Shown one piece after another: positions 44,784-54,177 of a stretch of 64,000 nt of DNA (positions within the stretch are counted from its first letter, which is position 1; each line of letters starts with the position of its first letter). The translations under genes were made by a program, and so were the position numbers. The notes beneath the pieces were generated by a model. The model was not told the DNA's origin, did no database searches, and saw only the letters and a list, made by a program, of their open reading frames with translations. The stretch spans positions 113,968 to 177,967 of the forward strand of contig NZ_VOLC01000015.1 of assembly GCF_009797935.1 (NCBI RefSeq), written 5' to 3'. The stretch is from Lunatibacter salilacus. GTDB taxonomy: Bacteria > Bacteroidota > Bacteroidia > Cytophagales > Cyclobacteriaceae.

Positions 44784-45002
44784 GGCGAGTTGACTTTTGG
44801 TTATAATGAAACACAGATAGGTTGATAACCTTTCTTGTTTAATTGATAAACCAAAGACGAAAGTTTTGTTAAAACCGCTACAACTCAAACAAAAATAATT
44901 TGACTTTTTTTTAACCCCAAGAAAGTACTGATCTCAAGGACCTTTTTTTAATTACCCATTCGGAAATCAAGCAATGAAGGCAGATTGAATCGTTTTAGTG
45001 GT

Positions 45003-45428
45003 CTAGGCATTCAATTTTTTAATAAAATTTCGCTCAAAGTTTTGCAACAAATAGAGGTATTTTTTTACAATACCTTCTGCCAGTGAGCCCAAATAATCGC
45101 CGGGATACATAGGAGTGTATTTAATCCGGCAAATGATAATGTCAAGCCATCCTTGCCCGTCATCAATAAGGTCTTCGTTGAAAGCTTCTACGGTAATGTC
45201 CCTGGGACCGGTAAAGGGTGCTCTTCCCTGTTCTTTAAAATACGTCTGAATAGTTTCCATAGCCAATTCATGGGCCTCTTCGAATTTAGTAACTATATCA
45301 GGACGCAATTTTTCCAGCGTGCCTTTGGCTTTGGCGTTTTCTATTAGCTCCCTTAACTCTTCAAGGGTAGCCTGGAATTTTTCAAAACAGTTTTCGCAAG
45401 TTATTATGGGCTTTTTCATGTTGTTCAT
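45003..45428 (-). CDS. HI0074/HEPN-type nucleotidyltransferase-substrate-binding-like protein, orphan
   Basis: 141 residues, helical. Matches the HI0074 family: TKFEEAHELAMETIQTYFKEQG, GPRDITVEAFNEDLIDDGQGWLDII, then CRIKYTPMY where the family has RN..xHTY. The conserved His of the HEPN RNase motif is replaced by Pro, so RNase activity is doubtful. N-terminal CENC adds a CxxC not usual for the family. No MNT nucleotidyltransferase partner is adjacent, unlike standard HEPN-MNT pairs. Confidence 0.7.
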   Translation of the reverse strand: MNNMKKPIITCENCFEKFQATLEELRELIENAKAKGTLEKLRPDIVTKFEEAHELAMETIQTYFKEQGRAPFTGPRDITVEAFNEDLIDDGQGWLDIIICRIKYTPMYPGDYLGSLAEGIVKKYLYLLQNFERNFIKKLNA

Positions 45429-45538
45429 AAGTTGTAGTTTAAACAGAAAGGTCGGTGACTCCCAATTGCCGTAGGAAATTAACTATTTCAATATAGTGTG
45501 ATTTTTTTAGATTGCCAGAGTTTCTATGAAAAATCAAC

Positions 45539-46114
45539 TTATTTTAATCGCTCGGGATTTTCTGCCAAAAACGATTTCCAACCTGCATTCCTTCCGCTGC
45601 TCTGTATACGTCCCGAATGGAAATGGTGGCAGACAGCCACAGCCAATGCATCCGAAGCGTCCAGCAATTTGGGTATCTCAGTCAAGTGAAGTAAGGTTTT
45701 TAACATTTCTGCAACCTGTTCCTTGGATGCATTGCCATTGCCGGTTACGGACTGCTTTACTTTTTTAGGAGAATATTCGGTGATGGAGATTTCTTTGGCA
45801 AGTGCCGCAGCCATTGCTACTCCCTGAGCTCTTCCGAGTTTTAGCATAGACTGGATATTTTCCCCATAAAATGGCGCCTCCAGGGCCACGGAGTCGGGAT
45901 GGTATTCGTCGATGATCTGAGTAACCCTGTCGAATATCTTCTTTAGCTTTAATGCGTGGTCACTATATTTTTTGAGGTGGATGACACCATATTGGATGGT
46001 TTCCATAGCGTTGCCACGGATTTGAATTAATCCATAACCCATGACATTTGTGCCCGGATCTATTCCTAATATAATTTTTTCTTTTGTATTTATTTTCGCT
46101 TCTTTACCCATCAC
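45539..46114 (-). CDS. ruvC: Holliday-junction endonuclease RuvC
   Basis: 191 residues with the RNase H-like core: LGIDPGTNVMGYGL (first Asp), ALEAPFYGENIQSMLKLGRAQGV (Glu), VKQSVTGNGNASKEQV, and the final DASDALAVAVCHHF acidic pair. Resolves four-way DNA junctions with RuvAB. Starts with two Met codons at 46112-46114 or next. It is divergent from a glycosyltransferase with only ~23 bp between starts. Confidence 0.96.
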   Translation of the reverse strand: MMGKEAKINTKEKIILGIDPGTNVMGYGLIQIRGNAMETIQYGVIHLKKYSDHALKLKKIFDRVTQIIDEYHPDSVALEAPFYGENIQSMLKLGRAQGVAMAAALAKEISITEYSPKKVKQSVTGNGNASKEQVAEMLKTLLHLTEIPKLLDASDALAVAVCHHFHSGRIQSSGRNAGWKSFLAENPERLK

Positions 46115-46137
46115 CGCAATTTAAGAGATTTCCCGCT

Positions 46138-47298
46138 ATGCATCTGTCCTACCCCGGTTATTTATTCAGTCTATCCGTGGTGGACGCGGTTCATTTTGGA
46201 TGGTTAATCATGTACATAAGCATCATGGTCTACCTTTATTTAAGGTATAAGCGGATTGAGTCTAAGCCACACTGGACTTCTCAGCCCTTTAAGGTAGCGT
46301 TGATAATACCTTTTAGAAATGAATCGAAAAACGTTCAGCGACTAGCTGGACAATTGGCCAAGTGCGTCCCCAATTCATGGGAAATCATTTGGGTAGACGA
46401 TCACAGTGAAGATTCATCCACGCAGCTGCTAGTGAGTTGGATTAACACACATGAAATTGAAGGCTGGCAGGTGCTTGCCGCCAAGGGTGAGGGAAAGAAA
46501 AGGGCACTACATACTGGGATTCTGTGTTCCTCTGCCGAAATAATTGTAACTACCGATGCGGACGTGATTTTGGATCAGGACGCCTTCGCTGAGTTAATTC
46601 TCCCATTCTCTGACCCGGATGTAAACTTGGTGGCCGGACCAGTGATTTCCCAACGTGGTTCTGGCGTGTTTGACGCCTTTCAACAGATAGAATGGGCCAG
46701 TGTATTGCTGGTAACCGGTGCGTTGTTTGAAGCTGGAAAACCGCTGATGTGTAGTGGTGCCAATCTCGCTTTTCGAAAAAAAGTATTTCTTGAGGTAGAT
46801 GGATATAAAGGCAACGAACATCTATTGTCCGGGGATGATGAGTTTTTGTTGAAAAAAGTCGCCAAAAGATATGGTCCTTCCTCGACAGTTTTTCTGGCAA
46901 CTACCAAGTCACTTGTGTTCGTTCCTCCAGCTAACCTGGTAGGTGAATTTCTTCAACAGCGGGTTAGGTGGGGAAGCAAATGGCGATCCCATGGGTCGTT
47001 GTTCCATGCAATTTCTGCGATGTTTGCCGTTTTGTTTACTGTCCTTCCATTGTTCTCATTACTGTTTTTTCTGGCAGGATCCCTGTCAGGATGGATGTTG
47101 GGGATTATTTGGATTGGCAGATTTATGTGCGACTACTATATACTAGGTAACGTATTGAAAGTACTGGCTCTCGATTTCCAGTGGTTTTATTTCCCAGTCA
47201 CGAGTTTGATACATCCAGGGTACGTTCTTGCGGTATGTCTAGGGGTTATTCAGGGAGGATTTTCTTGGAAGGGTCGAAAAAGTAAGTTATTTCATTAA
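46138..47298 (+). CDS. Membrane glycosyltransferase, family 2
   Basis: 386 residues from the ATG at 46138. One N-terminal membrane helix, then GT-A domain: ALIIPFRNE, WVDDHSEDS, TTDADVILD (DxD-like), SGDDEFLLK and QQRVRWGSKW (the Q/RxxRW motif of processive GT2s), then several C-terminal membrane helices. Adds sugars to a lipid-linked or surface polymer. First gene of a five-gene run. Confidence 0.93.
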   Translation: MHLSYPGYLFSLSVVDAVHFGWLIMYISIMVYLYLRYKRIESKPHWTSQPFKVALIIPFRNESKNVQRLAGQLAKCVPNSWEIIWVDDHSEDSSTQLLVSWINTHEIEGWQVLAAKGEGKKRALHTGILCSSAEIIVTTDADVILDQDAFAELILPFSDPDVNLVAGPVISQRGSGVFDAFQQIEWASVLLVTGALFEAGKPLMCSGANLAFRKKVFLEVDGYKGNEHLLSGDDEFLLKKVAKRYGPSSTVFLATTKSLVFVPPANLVGEFLQQRVRWGSKWRSHGSLFHAISAMFAVLFTVLPLFSLLFFLAGSLSGWMLGIIWIGRFMCDYYILGNVLKVLALDFQWFYFPVTSLIHPGYVLAVCLGVIQGGFSWKGRKSKLFH

Positions 47299-47321
47299 TT
47301 TTACATCTTAATTAAATAAAA

Positions 47322-47573
47322 ATGTCTGACGATGAATTTGACTTATTGGATGAGCTTTACTTTTTGCAGTCATTCGCTTATCTAAAGGAAGTAATGGATT
47401 GGGAGGAGGAGAGACTTTTGAATACCCTCCAACAATTATATGACAAAGAGTGGATCAAACCTTATACTGCTCCGGATGAGGAAATATTTGAAAAGACCAA
47501 TCTCCATATCTCTGGACAGCTTTACTTTTATTTGGCAACTAAAAAAGGACTTTTAAGTCATAATACAATCTAG
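47322..47573 (+). CDS. Small conserved-looking acidic protein
   Basis: 83 residues, starting MSDDEFDLLDELYFLQSF; acidic, helical, no signal or membrane segment. Family not recognised. Sits 23 bp after the GT2 gene and 13 bp before the phosphatase gene, so it is in the same operon. Could be a regulator or adaptor, but nothing in the sequence proves it. Confidence 0.65.
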   Translation: MSDDEFDLLDELYFLQSFAYLKEVMDWEEERLLNTLQQLYDKEWIKPYTAPDEEIFEKTNLHISGQLYFYLATKKGLLSHNTI

Positions 47574-47586
47574 GGAATTAAACGGA

Positions 47587-48810
47587 ATGAACCCATTGAC
47601 TACAGAAACGGTAAAATATCAGCGAAAAGAACTTGAATTGAAAGCATTACTGGAAATTACCCAGGCAATCAACGAGAATAAGACCGAGTCCGTATTACTG
47701 AATATTTTCAAATTTACCTGTTTGGTTCATTTGAACATCAAATCTATGGTATTGTATGTGGCGTCCGGTGGGAAATTTGATCTTCGTATTTCCCATAATG
47801 TCAAAGGAAAAATCCCCCAAATTATCCCCCAAGATGCTGTGGTGGAGAATAAAGCTCTGGGAAAACTCAGTCTGACGCTTTCCGAAGATTATTCGTTTTC
47901 GGAAATAGATATATATGTGCCTGTCTATCATAAAGACAAAATGCTGGCAATCCTGCTGCTTAAGCGGAAAGACGAATCGTCGGAATTGGATTTGAACTTC
48001 ACCCAGGCACTGACCAACATTTTGGTAGTTGCGCTGGAAAATAAACGCTTTGCCCGCCGCCAGTTGGAGGAAGAGCGGCTAAGAAGAGAAATCGAAATTG
48101 CCAGCAACGTTCAGCGGATGTTGTTCCCCAGCAAACTGCCCCAAACAGACAATCTGAACGCTAAAGTGACGTATATCCCTCATAGCACGGTAGGAGGGGA
48201 CTATTATGACCTCATTCAAAAAAGTCCTGACGAGGTATTTTTCTGTATAGCGGACGTCTCGGGAAAAGGAATGCCAGCGGCCCTACTGATGTCAAATTTT
48301 CAAGCTGCACTCAGGACATTGTTGCGGAGCTCCTCTGATTTGAAAATGATTGTTGAACAGCTTAACTTTACCACTTTTGACAACACACAAGGGGAACGGT
48401 TCATTACCTTCTTTTTGGGCTATTATAATTATAAGACCAAATCGCTAAGTTATGTAAACGCAGGACATAATCCCCCTATTCTATGCAGGGATGATGCGAG
48501 AGGTGAACCGGAGTTATTGGAAGCCGGTACAACTATATTAGGAGCATTTGAGTCGCTCCCATTTTTGGAAACAGGTTTTAGAACCGATTTAAACAAATTT
48601 ACACTTCATCTATATACCGATGGACTGACAGAAACCATGAATCCAGCAGATGAGGAATACGGTGACGAAAAGTTCACCGAATTTATCAAAACTAATAGTT
48701 ATGATGATCCTACGGTATTTCATAGTCGTTTTTTCGATGAATTGGATTCGTATTCACAAGGTCAGCCAAAATGCGATGACATTACCTTACTTAGTATAAA
48801 ATTCAATTAG
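47587..48810 (+). CDS. GAF-SpoIIE (RsbU-like) PP2C-type serine phosphatase
   Basis: 407 residues. Residues ~15-155 resemble a GAF sensor; a coiled linker follows; the PP2C part has VGGDYYDL at 202-209, CIADVSGKGMPAALLMS from 220, GHNPPILC and LYTDGLTET with the metal-binding Asp residues in place. In other bacteria these enzymes dephosphorylate anti-sigma antagonists in partner switching; no RsbV/RsbW gene is adjacent. Its stop is 2 bp before the next start. Confidence 0.92.
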   Translation: MNPLTTETVKYQRKELELKALLEITQAINENKTESVLLNIFKFTCLVHLNIKSMVLYVASGGKFDLRISHNVKGKIPQIIPQDAVVENKALGKLSLTLSEDYSFSEIDIYVPVYHKDKMLAILLLKRKDESSELDLNFTQALTNILVVALENKRFARRQLEEERLRREIEIASNVQRMLFPSKLPQTDNLNAKVTYIPHSTVGGDYYDLIQKSPDEVFFCIADVSGKGMPAALLMSNFQAALRTLLRSSSDLKMIVEQLNFTTFDNTQGERFITFFLGYYNYKTKSLSYVNAGHNPPILCRDDARGEPELLEAGTTILGAFESLPFLETGFRTDLNKFTLHLYTDGLTETMNPADEEYGDEKFTEFIKTNSYDDPTVFHSRFFDELDSYSQGQPKCDDITLLSIKFN

Positions 48811-48812
48811 CC

Positions 48813-49439
48813 ATGTTTCTTTATCGGGTGCCAACTCTCGTTCAGTGGATTTATCCCAGATATGTCTGGCACATGGACCGTTCCGAACCAAAAGTATACC
48901 TTACTTTTGACGATGGGCCAGTGGACGGGATTACCGATTTTGTGTTGGATTTGCTTTTGGAAAGGAACATGAAGGCCACATTTTTTATGGTTGGTGACAA
49001 CATCCTTAAATATCTCCCTCTGGCGAGAAGAATTGTGTCCGAAGGCCACCAAGTAGGAAACCACACCTTTAATCATCTTAACGGATGGAATACCTCACCT
49101 GAAAAATACCTTGAAAATGTAGCTCAATGTCAGCGGACAATTGAGGATCATTTGGGGGTGAACACCGACCTTTTCCGCCCCCCATATGGAAGGATGAGCC
49201 AACTTCAACGAAAGCATTTGTGCAAAGAATACCGCATTGTTATGTGGGAAATATTGTCCGGAGACTTTATCACCGGGAAAAATGTTGCAGGAACTCTTAA
49301 AAAGATCTCAAAAAAGACCCAAAACGGTTCCATCATCCTTTTTCATGATCAACAAAAAACAGCCAAATTTGTCAAGCGGATATTACCTGGATATTTGGAT
49401 TTTTTGGAAAAGATGGATTTTAAATCGGATCTGCTATGA
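48813..49439 (+). CDS. NodB-type polysaccharide deacetylase
   Basis: 208 residues with TFDDGP at 31-36, HTFNH at 84-88, RPPYGR at 122-127 and LFHD near 176: all NodB motifs including metal-binding Asp and two His. Removes acetyl groups from GlcNAc units of peptidoglycan or a surface glycan. There is no clear signal peptide; a hydrophobic N-terminus (MFLYRVPTLVQWIYP) may dock to the membrane. Overlaps the next gene by 4 bp. Confidence 0.94.
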   Translation: MFLYRVPTLVQWIYPRYVWHMDRSEPKVYLTFDDGPVDGITDFVLDLLLERNMKATFFMVGDNILKYLPLARRIVSEGHQVGNHTFNHLNGWNTSPEKYLENVAQCQRTIEDHLGVNTDLFRPPYGRMSQLQRKHLCKEYRIVMWEILSGDFITGKNVAGTLKKISKKTQNGSIILFHDQQKTAKFVKRILPGYLDFLEKMDFKSDLL

Positions 49440-50542
49440 TTTTCTATTTAGCCATTTTAATAATAACCCTACTTATTTTACAGGACTTGGCACTTTTTGT
49501 TTTTTTCCGGTTTGGTAATGTTAGGGACTATGGGAAGGAAGATATAGATCATTTCCCGGAATTGGCGGTAATTGTCCCGGCAAGAAACGAACAAATCAAC
49601 CTACCTTCCTGTCTGGCAGCCCTGGAAAAGCTGGACTATCCAAGTGAGAAAATTGATTTTTATATAGGAGACGATAATAGTAACGACGCTAGTTGGGAAA
49701 TAATGTCTAATTGGGCAGCACTTGGTTATAACAGGTATTCGGTGCGGTTAGCATCCCCCGATTCCCCAACGCTCAATGGAAAGGCGGTAGCCCTGCAAAA
49801 ATTAGTTGCGAAAAGTGAGGCGGATTTTTATCTGTTTACGGATGCAGATTGCCAAGTCCCCGTGTCTTGGGCAAGGCAGATGGTAGCCTCCTACCGACCT
49901 GGAGCCGGAATGGTGACCGGAATTACGAAAATCGAGGCAGATAACTGGTTTGGACGTATGCAGGCTTGCGACTGGTGGCTGAGTTTGGGAATGGTTAAGG
50001 GATTGGCGGATTTTGGGATCAACCTTACCGCCATGGGCAATAATCTAATGGTCGAAAAGGATGCCTATAAGGCGGTAGGAGGGTTTTTGGAAGTTGCTGA
50101 CTCGGTGACAGAAGACTTGGCCTTATGCCGGAAAATGTTTGAATCGGGATTTCGCCCGATTCATCAGGTAGACTCCAAATTGTTGGTTATTACGCAGCCT
50201 GAGGCTACTTTTCCCGCCCTTATGCGCCAGCGGAAAAGGTGGGCCAGGGGGGCACTTACACTTCCCTGGACTTGGAAAATGCTTTTGTTTCTTCAGGTTG
50301 CCTTTTTTCCGTCGATAATTACCTTGATAATTTTCTTTCCCGTCGTGGGTATCCTTTGCTGGATAGTAAAAGTGATTGTCCAATCGTCAATGTTAAAAAA
50401 TTTTGCAGCCCGGACTGAAACTAAATTGACAACATTAAACTTATTAACCTTCGAGTGTTATTATGGCATCGTGGGATGTTCAACAGTGCTTTATTATTTT
50501 TGGCCATCCAAGATTCTCTGGAAAAACAGGGAATATGCTTAA
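49436..50542 (+). CDS. Membrane glycosyltransferase, family 2
   Basis: 368 residues. N-terminal helix, then VIVPARNEQINLP, IGDDNSNDAS, FTDADCQVP, a VTEDLALCRKM (E-D-L) motif and MRQRKRWARGAL, then C-terminal membrane helices. Resembles the N-acetylglucosaminyltransferase-like GT2s. ATGA overlap with the deacetylase gene suggests the two act on the same glycan. Confidence 0.93.
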   Translation: MIFYLAILIITLLILQDLALFVFFRFGNVRDYGKEDIDHFPELAVIVPARNEQINLPSCLAALEKLDYPSEKIDFYIGDDNSNDASWEIMSNWAALGYNRYSVRLASPDSPTLNGKAVALQKLVAKSEADFYLFTDADCQVPVSWARQMVASYRPGAGMVTGITKIEADNWFGRMQACDWWLSLGMVKGLADFGINLTAMGNNLMVEKDAYKAVGGFLEVADSVTEDLALCRKMFESGFRPIHQVDSKLLVITQPEATFPALMRQRKRWARGALTLPWTWKMLLFLQVAFFPSIITLIIFFPVVGILCWIVKVIVQSSMLKNFAARTETKLTTLNLLTFECYYGIVGCSTVLYYFWPSKILWKNREYA

Positions 50543-50589
50543 AACCGAAGAGAATTAAACTTCGATAGTTTTAGATTAAAGAGAAAAAG

Positions 50590-51372
50590 ATGAAATTTAT
50601 AGATACACATGCACATATTTATTCTAAAAAGTTTGACGGAGACCGGGAAAAAATAATCCGGGAAACTCAGGATGAAGGGGTGGAAAAAATATACATGCCC
50701 AATATAAGTGTAGAATCGATAGACGATATGCTGGAGCTGGAGCGGATATTTCCGGAGGTTTGCATTCCAATGATGGGATTACATCCCTGTGATGTCTTAC
50801 CCAATTTCCAAAAAGACCTATATGTGATGGAAGAGTGGATTTCCAAACGGGATTTTGCCGGAATAGGGGAGACAGGCATTGATTTATATTGGGATAAGAC
50901 CTACCTGAATGAACAAAAGGAATCGCTAAAAATTCATGCTGAATGGGCGAAAGAAAAGGGGTGGCCTTTGATTTTACATTGCAGGGATTCAATGGACGAG
51001 ACCTTGGAGGTGATTGAATCCTTACAGGACGAGCGTTTATTTGGGATTTTTCATTGTTTTTCCGGCTCGTTGGAGCAGGCAAAAAAGATAATTGAGTTAG
51101 GTTTTTATCTGGGTATAGGGGGGACTGTGACCTACAAAAACAGCAGTCTGAAAGCACTTCTCCCCCAAATAGGCCCTTCAAGATTAGTCTTGGAGACGGA
51201 TAGCCCATATCTTGCTCCAGTACCCCATAGAGGTAAAAGAAATGCTCCTTCTAACATCCCATTGATTGGGAAGGAAATAGCTGCGATTTTAGACATATCT
51301 CTAGCTGAAGTAGCAGCAGTTACCACTGAAAATGCCAAGAAGATTTTTAATCCTGCAAAAGATGAATTATAA
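50590..51372 (+). CDS. TatD-family metal-dependent hydrolase
   Basis: 260 residues. Metal motifs DTHAHIY, GIGETGIDLYWD, LHCRDS, FHCFSGS and LETDSPYLAP fit TatD nucleases/hydrolases. ATG at 50590. The last codons overlap the asparaginase gene. Housekeeping role in DNA or tRNA quality control in other bacteria. Confidence 0.95.
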   Translation: MKFIDTHAHIYSKKFDGDREKIIRETQDEGVEKIYMPNISVESIDDMLELERIFPEVCIPMMGLHPCDVLPNFQKDLYVMEEWISKRDFAGIGETGIDLYWDKTYLNEQKESLKIHAEWAKEKGWPLILHCRDSMDETLEVIESLQDERLFGIFHCFSGSLEQAKKIIELGFYLGIGGTVTYKNSSLKALLPQIGPSRLVLETDSPYLAPVPHRGKRNAPSNIPLIGKEIAAILDISLAEVAAVTTENAKKIFNPAKDEL

Positions 51373-52438
51373 AATCGTCCGATTAAATACGGCAGCAAAG
51401 AAGGAAATAGAACATTCAGTACTCATAATATATACAGGGGGTACATTGGGAATGGCTTACGATGCCTCTGGGGCATTGGTGCCGTTTAATTTTGGTCAAA
51501 TTCTGGAAAAAGTACCCAACCTGACCAACATGAATATCAGTATTACGGTGATTTCCTTTCCCGAGCCGATAGACTCATCCAATATCAACCTGCAGCATTG
51601 GGTGGATATGGCATACATCATTTATGAAAATTACGACACCTACGATGGATTTGTTGTTCTTCACGGGACAGATACCATGGCTTATTCTGCTTCCATGCTG
51701 AGCTTTATGCTTCAGGGCTTAAATAAACCCGTGATATTCACAGGAGCCCAGCTTCCCATCAGTGAAATGCGCTCAGATGCCAGGGAAAATCTCATGACTT
51801 CCCTGGAGATTGCTATTTCCAAATCTGATGGAAAACCCATTGTTCCTGAGGTATGCATTTTCTTCAATCACATGCTCCTCCGCGGCAATCGGTCAAAAAA
51901 GGTGCAAAGCGTTCATTTTGATGCCTTCGAGTCGGAAAACTATCCACCTTTGGCAGAGTCAGGCATCATCATTGACTACAATTATCCTGCAATTCGAACC
52001 TTTGAACCGGGGAAGCAGCTGAAATACATGAATCAGTTAAACAATCAGGTGGTAGTTTTAAAACTTTTCCCAGGCATAACCAAGAAGGTTATTGAAAGCT
52101 TCATTAAAATAAAGGGGTTGAAGGGAATTGTTTTGGAAACCTATGGGTCTGGAAACAGTCCAAGTGAACCTTGGTTTTTGAAATTGATGGAAAGAGCTGT
52201 CGCCACTGGGTTAATCATTTTTAACGTGTCTCAATGCAATGGGGGACGGGTTATTCAGGGAAGATATCAGACCAGCCGAGACCTCAAACGTATCGGGGTT
52301 TTGAGTGGTGGAGACATTACTACAGAAGCGGCGATTACCAAACTGATGTTTCTTTTGGCAAATGAAACGCTGGAATCTGAAATAAAGCGTAAGTTGATTA
52401 CTCCAATGGCTGGTGAGATGTCTGATCTGAGTAACTAA
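51362..52438 (+). CDS. ansA: Type I L-asparaginase
   Basis: 358 residues from the ATG at 51362, overlapping tatD by 11 bases. First active-site motif IIYTGGTLGM near 27, second VVLHGTDTMAYSASMLSFML near 97, and a GVVLETYG-like C-terminal site. No signal peptide, so it is the cytoplasmic type that turns asparagine into aspartate and ammonia. Confidence 0.94.
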   Translation: MNYKIVRLNTAAKKEIEHSVLIIYTGGTLGMAYDASGALVPFNFGQILEKVPNLTNMNISITVISFPEPIDSSNINLQHWVDMAYIIYENYDTYDGFVVLHGTDTMAYSASMLSFMLQGLNKPVIFTGAQLPISEMRSDARENLMTSLEIAISKSDGKPIVPEVCIFFNHMLLRGNRSKKVQSVHFDAFESENYPPLAESGIIIDYNYPAIRTFEPGKQLKYMNQLNNQVVVLKLFPGITKKVIESFIKIKGLKGIVLETYGSGNSPSEPWFLKLMERAVATGLIIFNVSQCNGGRVIQGRYQTSRDLKRIGVLSGGDITTEAAITKLMFLLANETLESEIKRKLITPMAGEMSDLSN

Positions 52439-52540
52439 TTTTTTTTTTAAAATAAGTTGATTATCAACGAAGTATTAAAAAAATTAAAAATATGACAGGG
52501 AAGTCTGGGTAATTTTAAATAATAAAGCAATCATTTACTT

Positions 52541-52569
52541 GCATGGGCTGATTATTATAATTTTATTTG
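52541..52569 (+). promoter_or_regulatory. Putative promoter of tRNA-Ser
   Basis: TTG at 52539-52541, 20-bp spacer, then TTTATTTG (52562-52569), a 7-of-8 match to TAnnTTTG; predicted RNA start ~52576, 23 bp before the tRNA. Confidence 0.45.
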
Positions 52570-52598
52570 TTGCACAATATATCAGCCTTACACCAAAC

Positions 52599-52686
52599 AG
52601 AGAGGTGTCCGAGTGGTTGAAGGAGCACGCCTGGAAAGCGTGTATACCCCTAAAGGGTATCGAGGGTTCGAATCCCTTCCTCTCTG
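52599..52686 (+). tRNA. tRNA-Ser (anticodon GGA)
   Basis: Acceptor stem AGAGAGG pairs with CCTCTCT; anticodon stem-loop CACGCCTGGAAAGCGTG places GGA; a long variable arm (TACCCCTAAAGGGTA) is typical of tRNA-Ser; T-loop is GGGTTCGAATCCC. Discriminator G; CCA is not encoded. Confidence 0.97.
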
Positions 52687-52879
52687 CTTTAAAGTTCTTT
52701 CTCATTCAAATTATTAAGGGATTACGTTAGGTATCATTAGCCATATGTATCTCCGCCCAAAATCTTTTATCCCCATTTATATTACGTATGCTTATGGTTT
52801 ATATAAGAATATTTTAATTTGAGTGGGTAAAGAAAGCGGCTAATGGTGAAATATTTATTACAAATTATCTTAACAACCC

Positions 52880-52911
52880 TTGCATTTTGAACTGAAAAAA
52901 TTATAACTTTA
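52880..52911 (+). promoter_or_regulatory. Putative promoter of exbB operon
   Basis: TTG (52880-52882), 21-bp spacer, then TAACTTTA (52904-52911), 7 of 8 to TAnnTTTG; RNA leader would be about 56 bases. The rest of 52687-52973 is AT-rich without a gene. Confidence 0.4.
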
Positions 52912-52973
52912 AAATCTTAATTCGAAAATTAGAAAAACCGTTCAACCTTTAAAATTCTATTAAAAACTAAATT

Positions 52974-53780
52974 ATGAAAAAGTTTATCGCTTTATTCATG
53001 CTTGCGGGAATTTTATTCTCTCCAGTAATCACACAAGCACAAGATGAATCAGCAGAAGCCACTGCGCAAGACACCACTCCTCCACCTGCACCTGTTTCTA
53101 CACCTGAACCAGTCTTGGTAGATGATGAAATTATCGATGAGGATGCCTCTTTCCATCAAGTAATTAAAGATAAATTCATTGAAGGAGATCCTACTTACAT
53201 GACTCCGGTTCTACTTTGCTTGATCCTTGGTCTTGCCGTTGCTTTGGAAAGAATCATCACGCTTAATCTTTCTACGACTAACACGAAGAAATTGTTGGCG
53301 AAAGTTGAAGAAGCTCTGGAACAAGGAGGTATTGAAGCAGCTAAGGATGTAACAAAAAGCACAAAAGGTCCTGTAGCTTCTATCTTTACACAAGGTTTGA
53401 TGCGTTATTCTGAGGGAATAGACATGGTTGAGAAATCTATCATCGCCTATGGATCTGTAGAGATGGGCCGTTTGGAAAAAGGATTGGTTTGGATATCCCT
53501 ATTTATTTCACTTGCTCCAATGCTTGGTTTCATGGGTACAGTAATCGGTATGATCGGTGCATTTGATTCCATCGAAGCGGCTGGTGACATATCGCCTTCT
53601 CTTGTTGCAGGTGGTATTAAGATTGCATTGTTGACTACTGTAGCTGGTTTGATCGTTGCGATTATACTTCAGTTGTTTTACAACTATTGTGTTGCCAAAA
53701 TTGATTCCTTGGTTAACGAGATGGAAGATGCCTCCATTACTTTGGTGGACATACTAGTACGTCACAAACTGACTAGGTAA
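52974..53780 (+). CDS. exbB: ExbB/TolQ-type proton channel protein
   Basis: 268 residues. N-terminal signal-like segment MKKFIALFMLAGILFSPVITQAQ, then an acidic and Pro-rich linker (to ~57), three membrane helices and the family motif LGFMGTVIGMIGAFDSIEAAGDISPSLVAGGIKIALLTTVAGL around 180-222. Together with ExbD it turns proton flow into work on TonB-dependent uptake. The long N-terminal extension is common in Bacteroidota. Confidence 0.95.
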   Translation: MKKFIALFMLAGILFSPVITQAQDESAEATAQDTTPPPAPVSTPEPVLVDDEIIDEDASFHQVIKDKFIEGDPTYMTPVLLCLILGLAVALERIITLNLSTTNTKKLLAKVEEALEQGGIEAAKDVTKSTKGPVASIFTQGLMRYSEGIDMVEKSIIAYGSVEMGRLEKGLVWISLFISLAPMLGFMGTVIGMIGAFDSIEAAGDISPSLVAGGIKIALLTTVAGLIVAIILQLFYNYCVAKIDSLVNEMEDASITLVDILVRHKLTR

Positions 53781-53837
53781 TAGATACCTGGAACGTTTTT
53801 GCATAAAAAAATTGTTACACCTAAGAAGTTAATTAAA

Positions 53838-54167
53838 ATGGATACTACTGATATATTCTTATATGCAGGGTACTTGTTGACAGCAATTGGAGTTATATTG
53901 GCGATAGTAATGCCGCTTATCAAGTCTATTGACGATCCGAAAAGTTTACTCGGTACGGTCGTTGGGTTCTTGGTGATAGCTGGGTTGTTCTTCATCGCCT
54001 ATTCAATTGCCGACTCGGAAGTTACTCCAAAGTTTGCCGCGGACCCTTATAATATTTCTGCGACGACTGCGAAAGCAGTTGGAGGAATGTTAATTACTGT
54101 ATACGCATTGTTCTGTATTGCGATTGCAGGTATCGTAATCACTGAGATTACTAAGATTGTAAAGTAA
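53838..54167 (+). CDS. Small three-helix membrane protein in the exb operon
   Basis: 109 residues from the ATG at 53838. Three hydrophobic segments (IFLYAGYLLTAIGVILAIVMP, GFLVIAGLFFIAYSI, MLITVYALFCIAIAGIVI). No named family. Located between exbB and two exbD genes with short gaps, so it is probably part of the motor or its assembly. Confidence 0.8.
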   Translation: MDTTDIFLYAGYLLTAIGVILAIVMPLIKSIDDPKSLLGTVVGFLVIAGLFFIAYSIADSEVTPKFAADPYNISATTAKAVGGMLITVYALFCIAIAGIVITEITKIVK

Positions 54168-54177
54168 AAATATTTAT

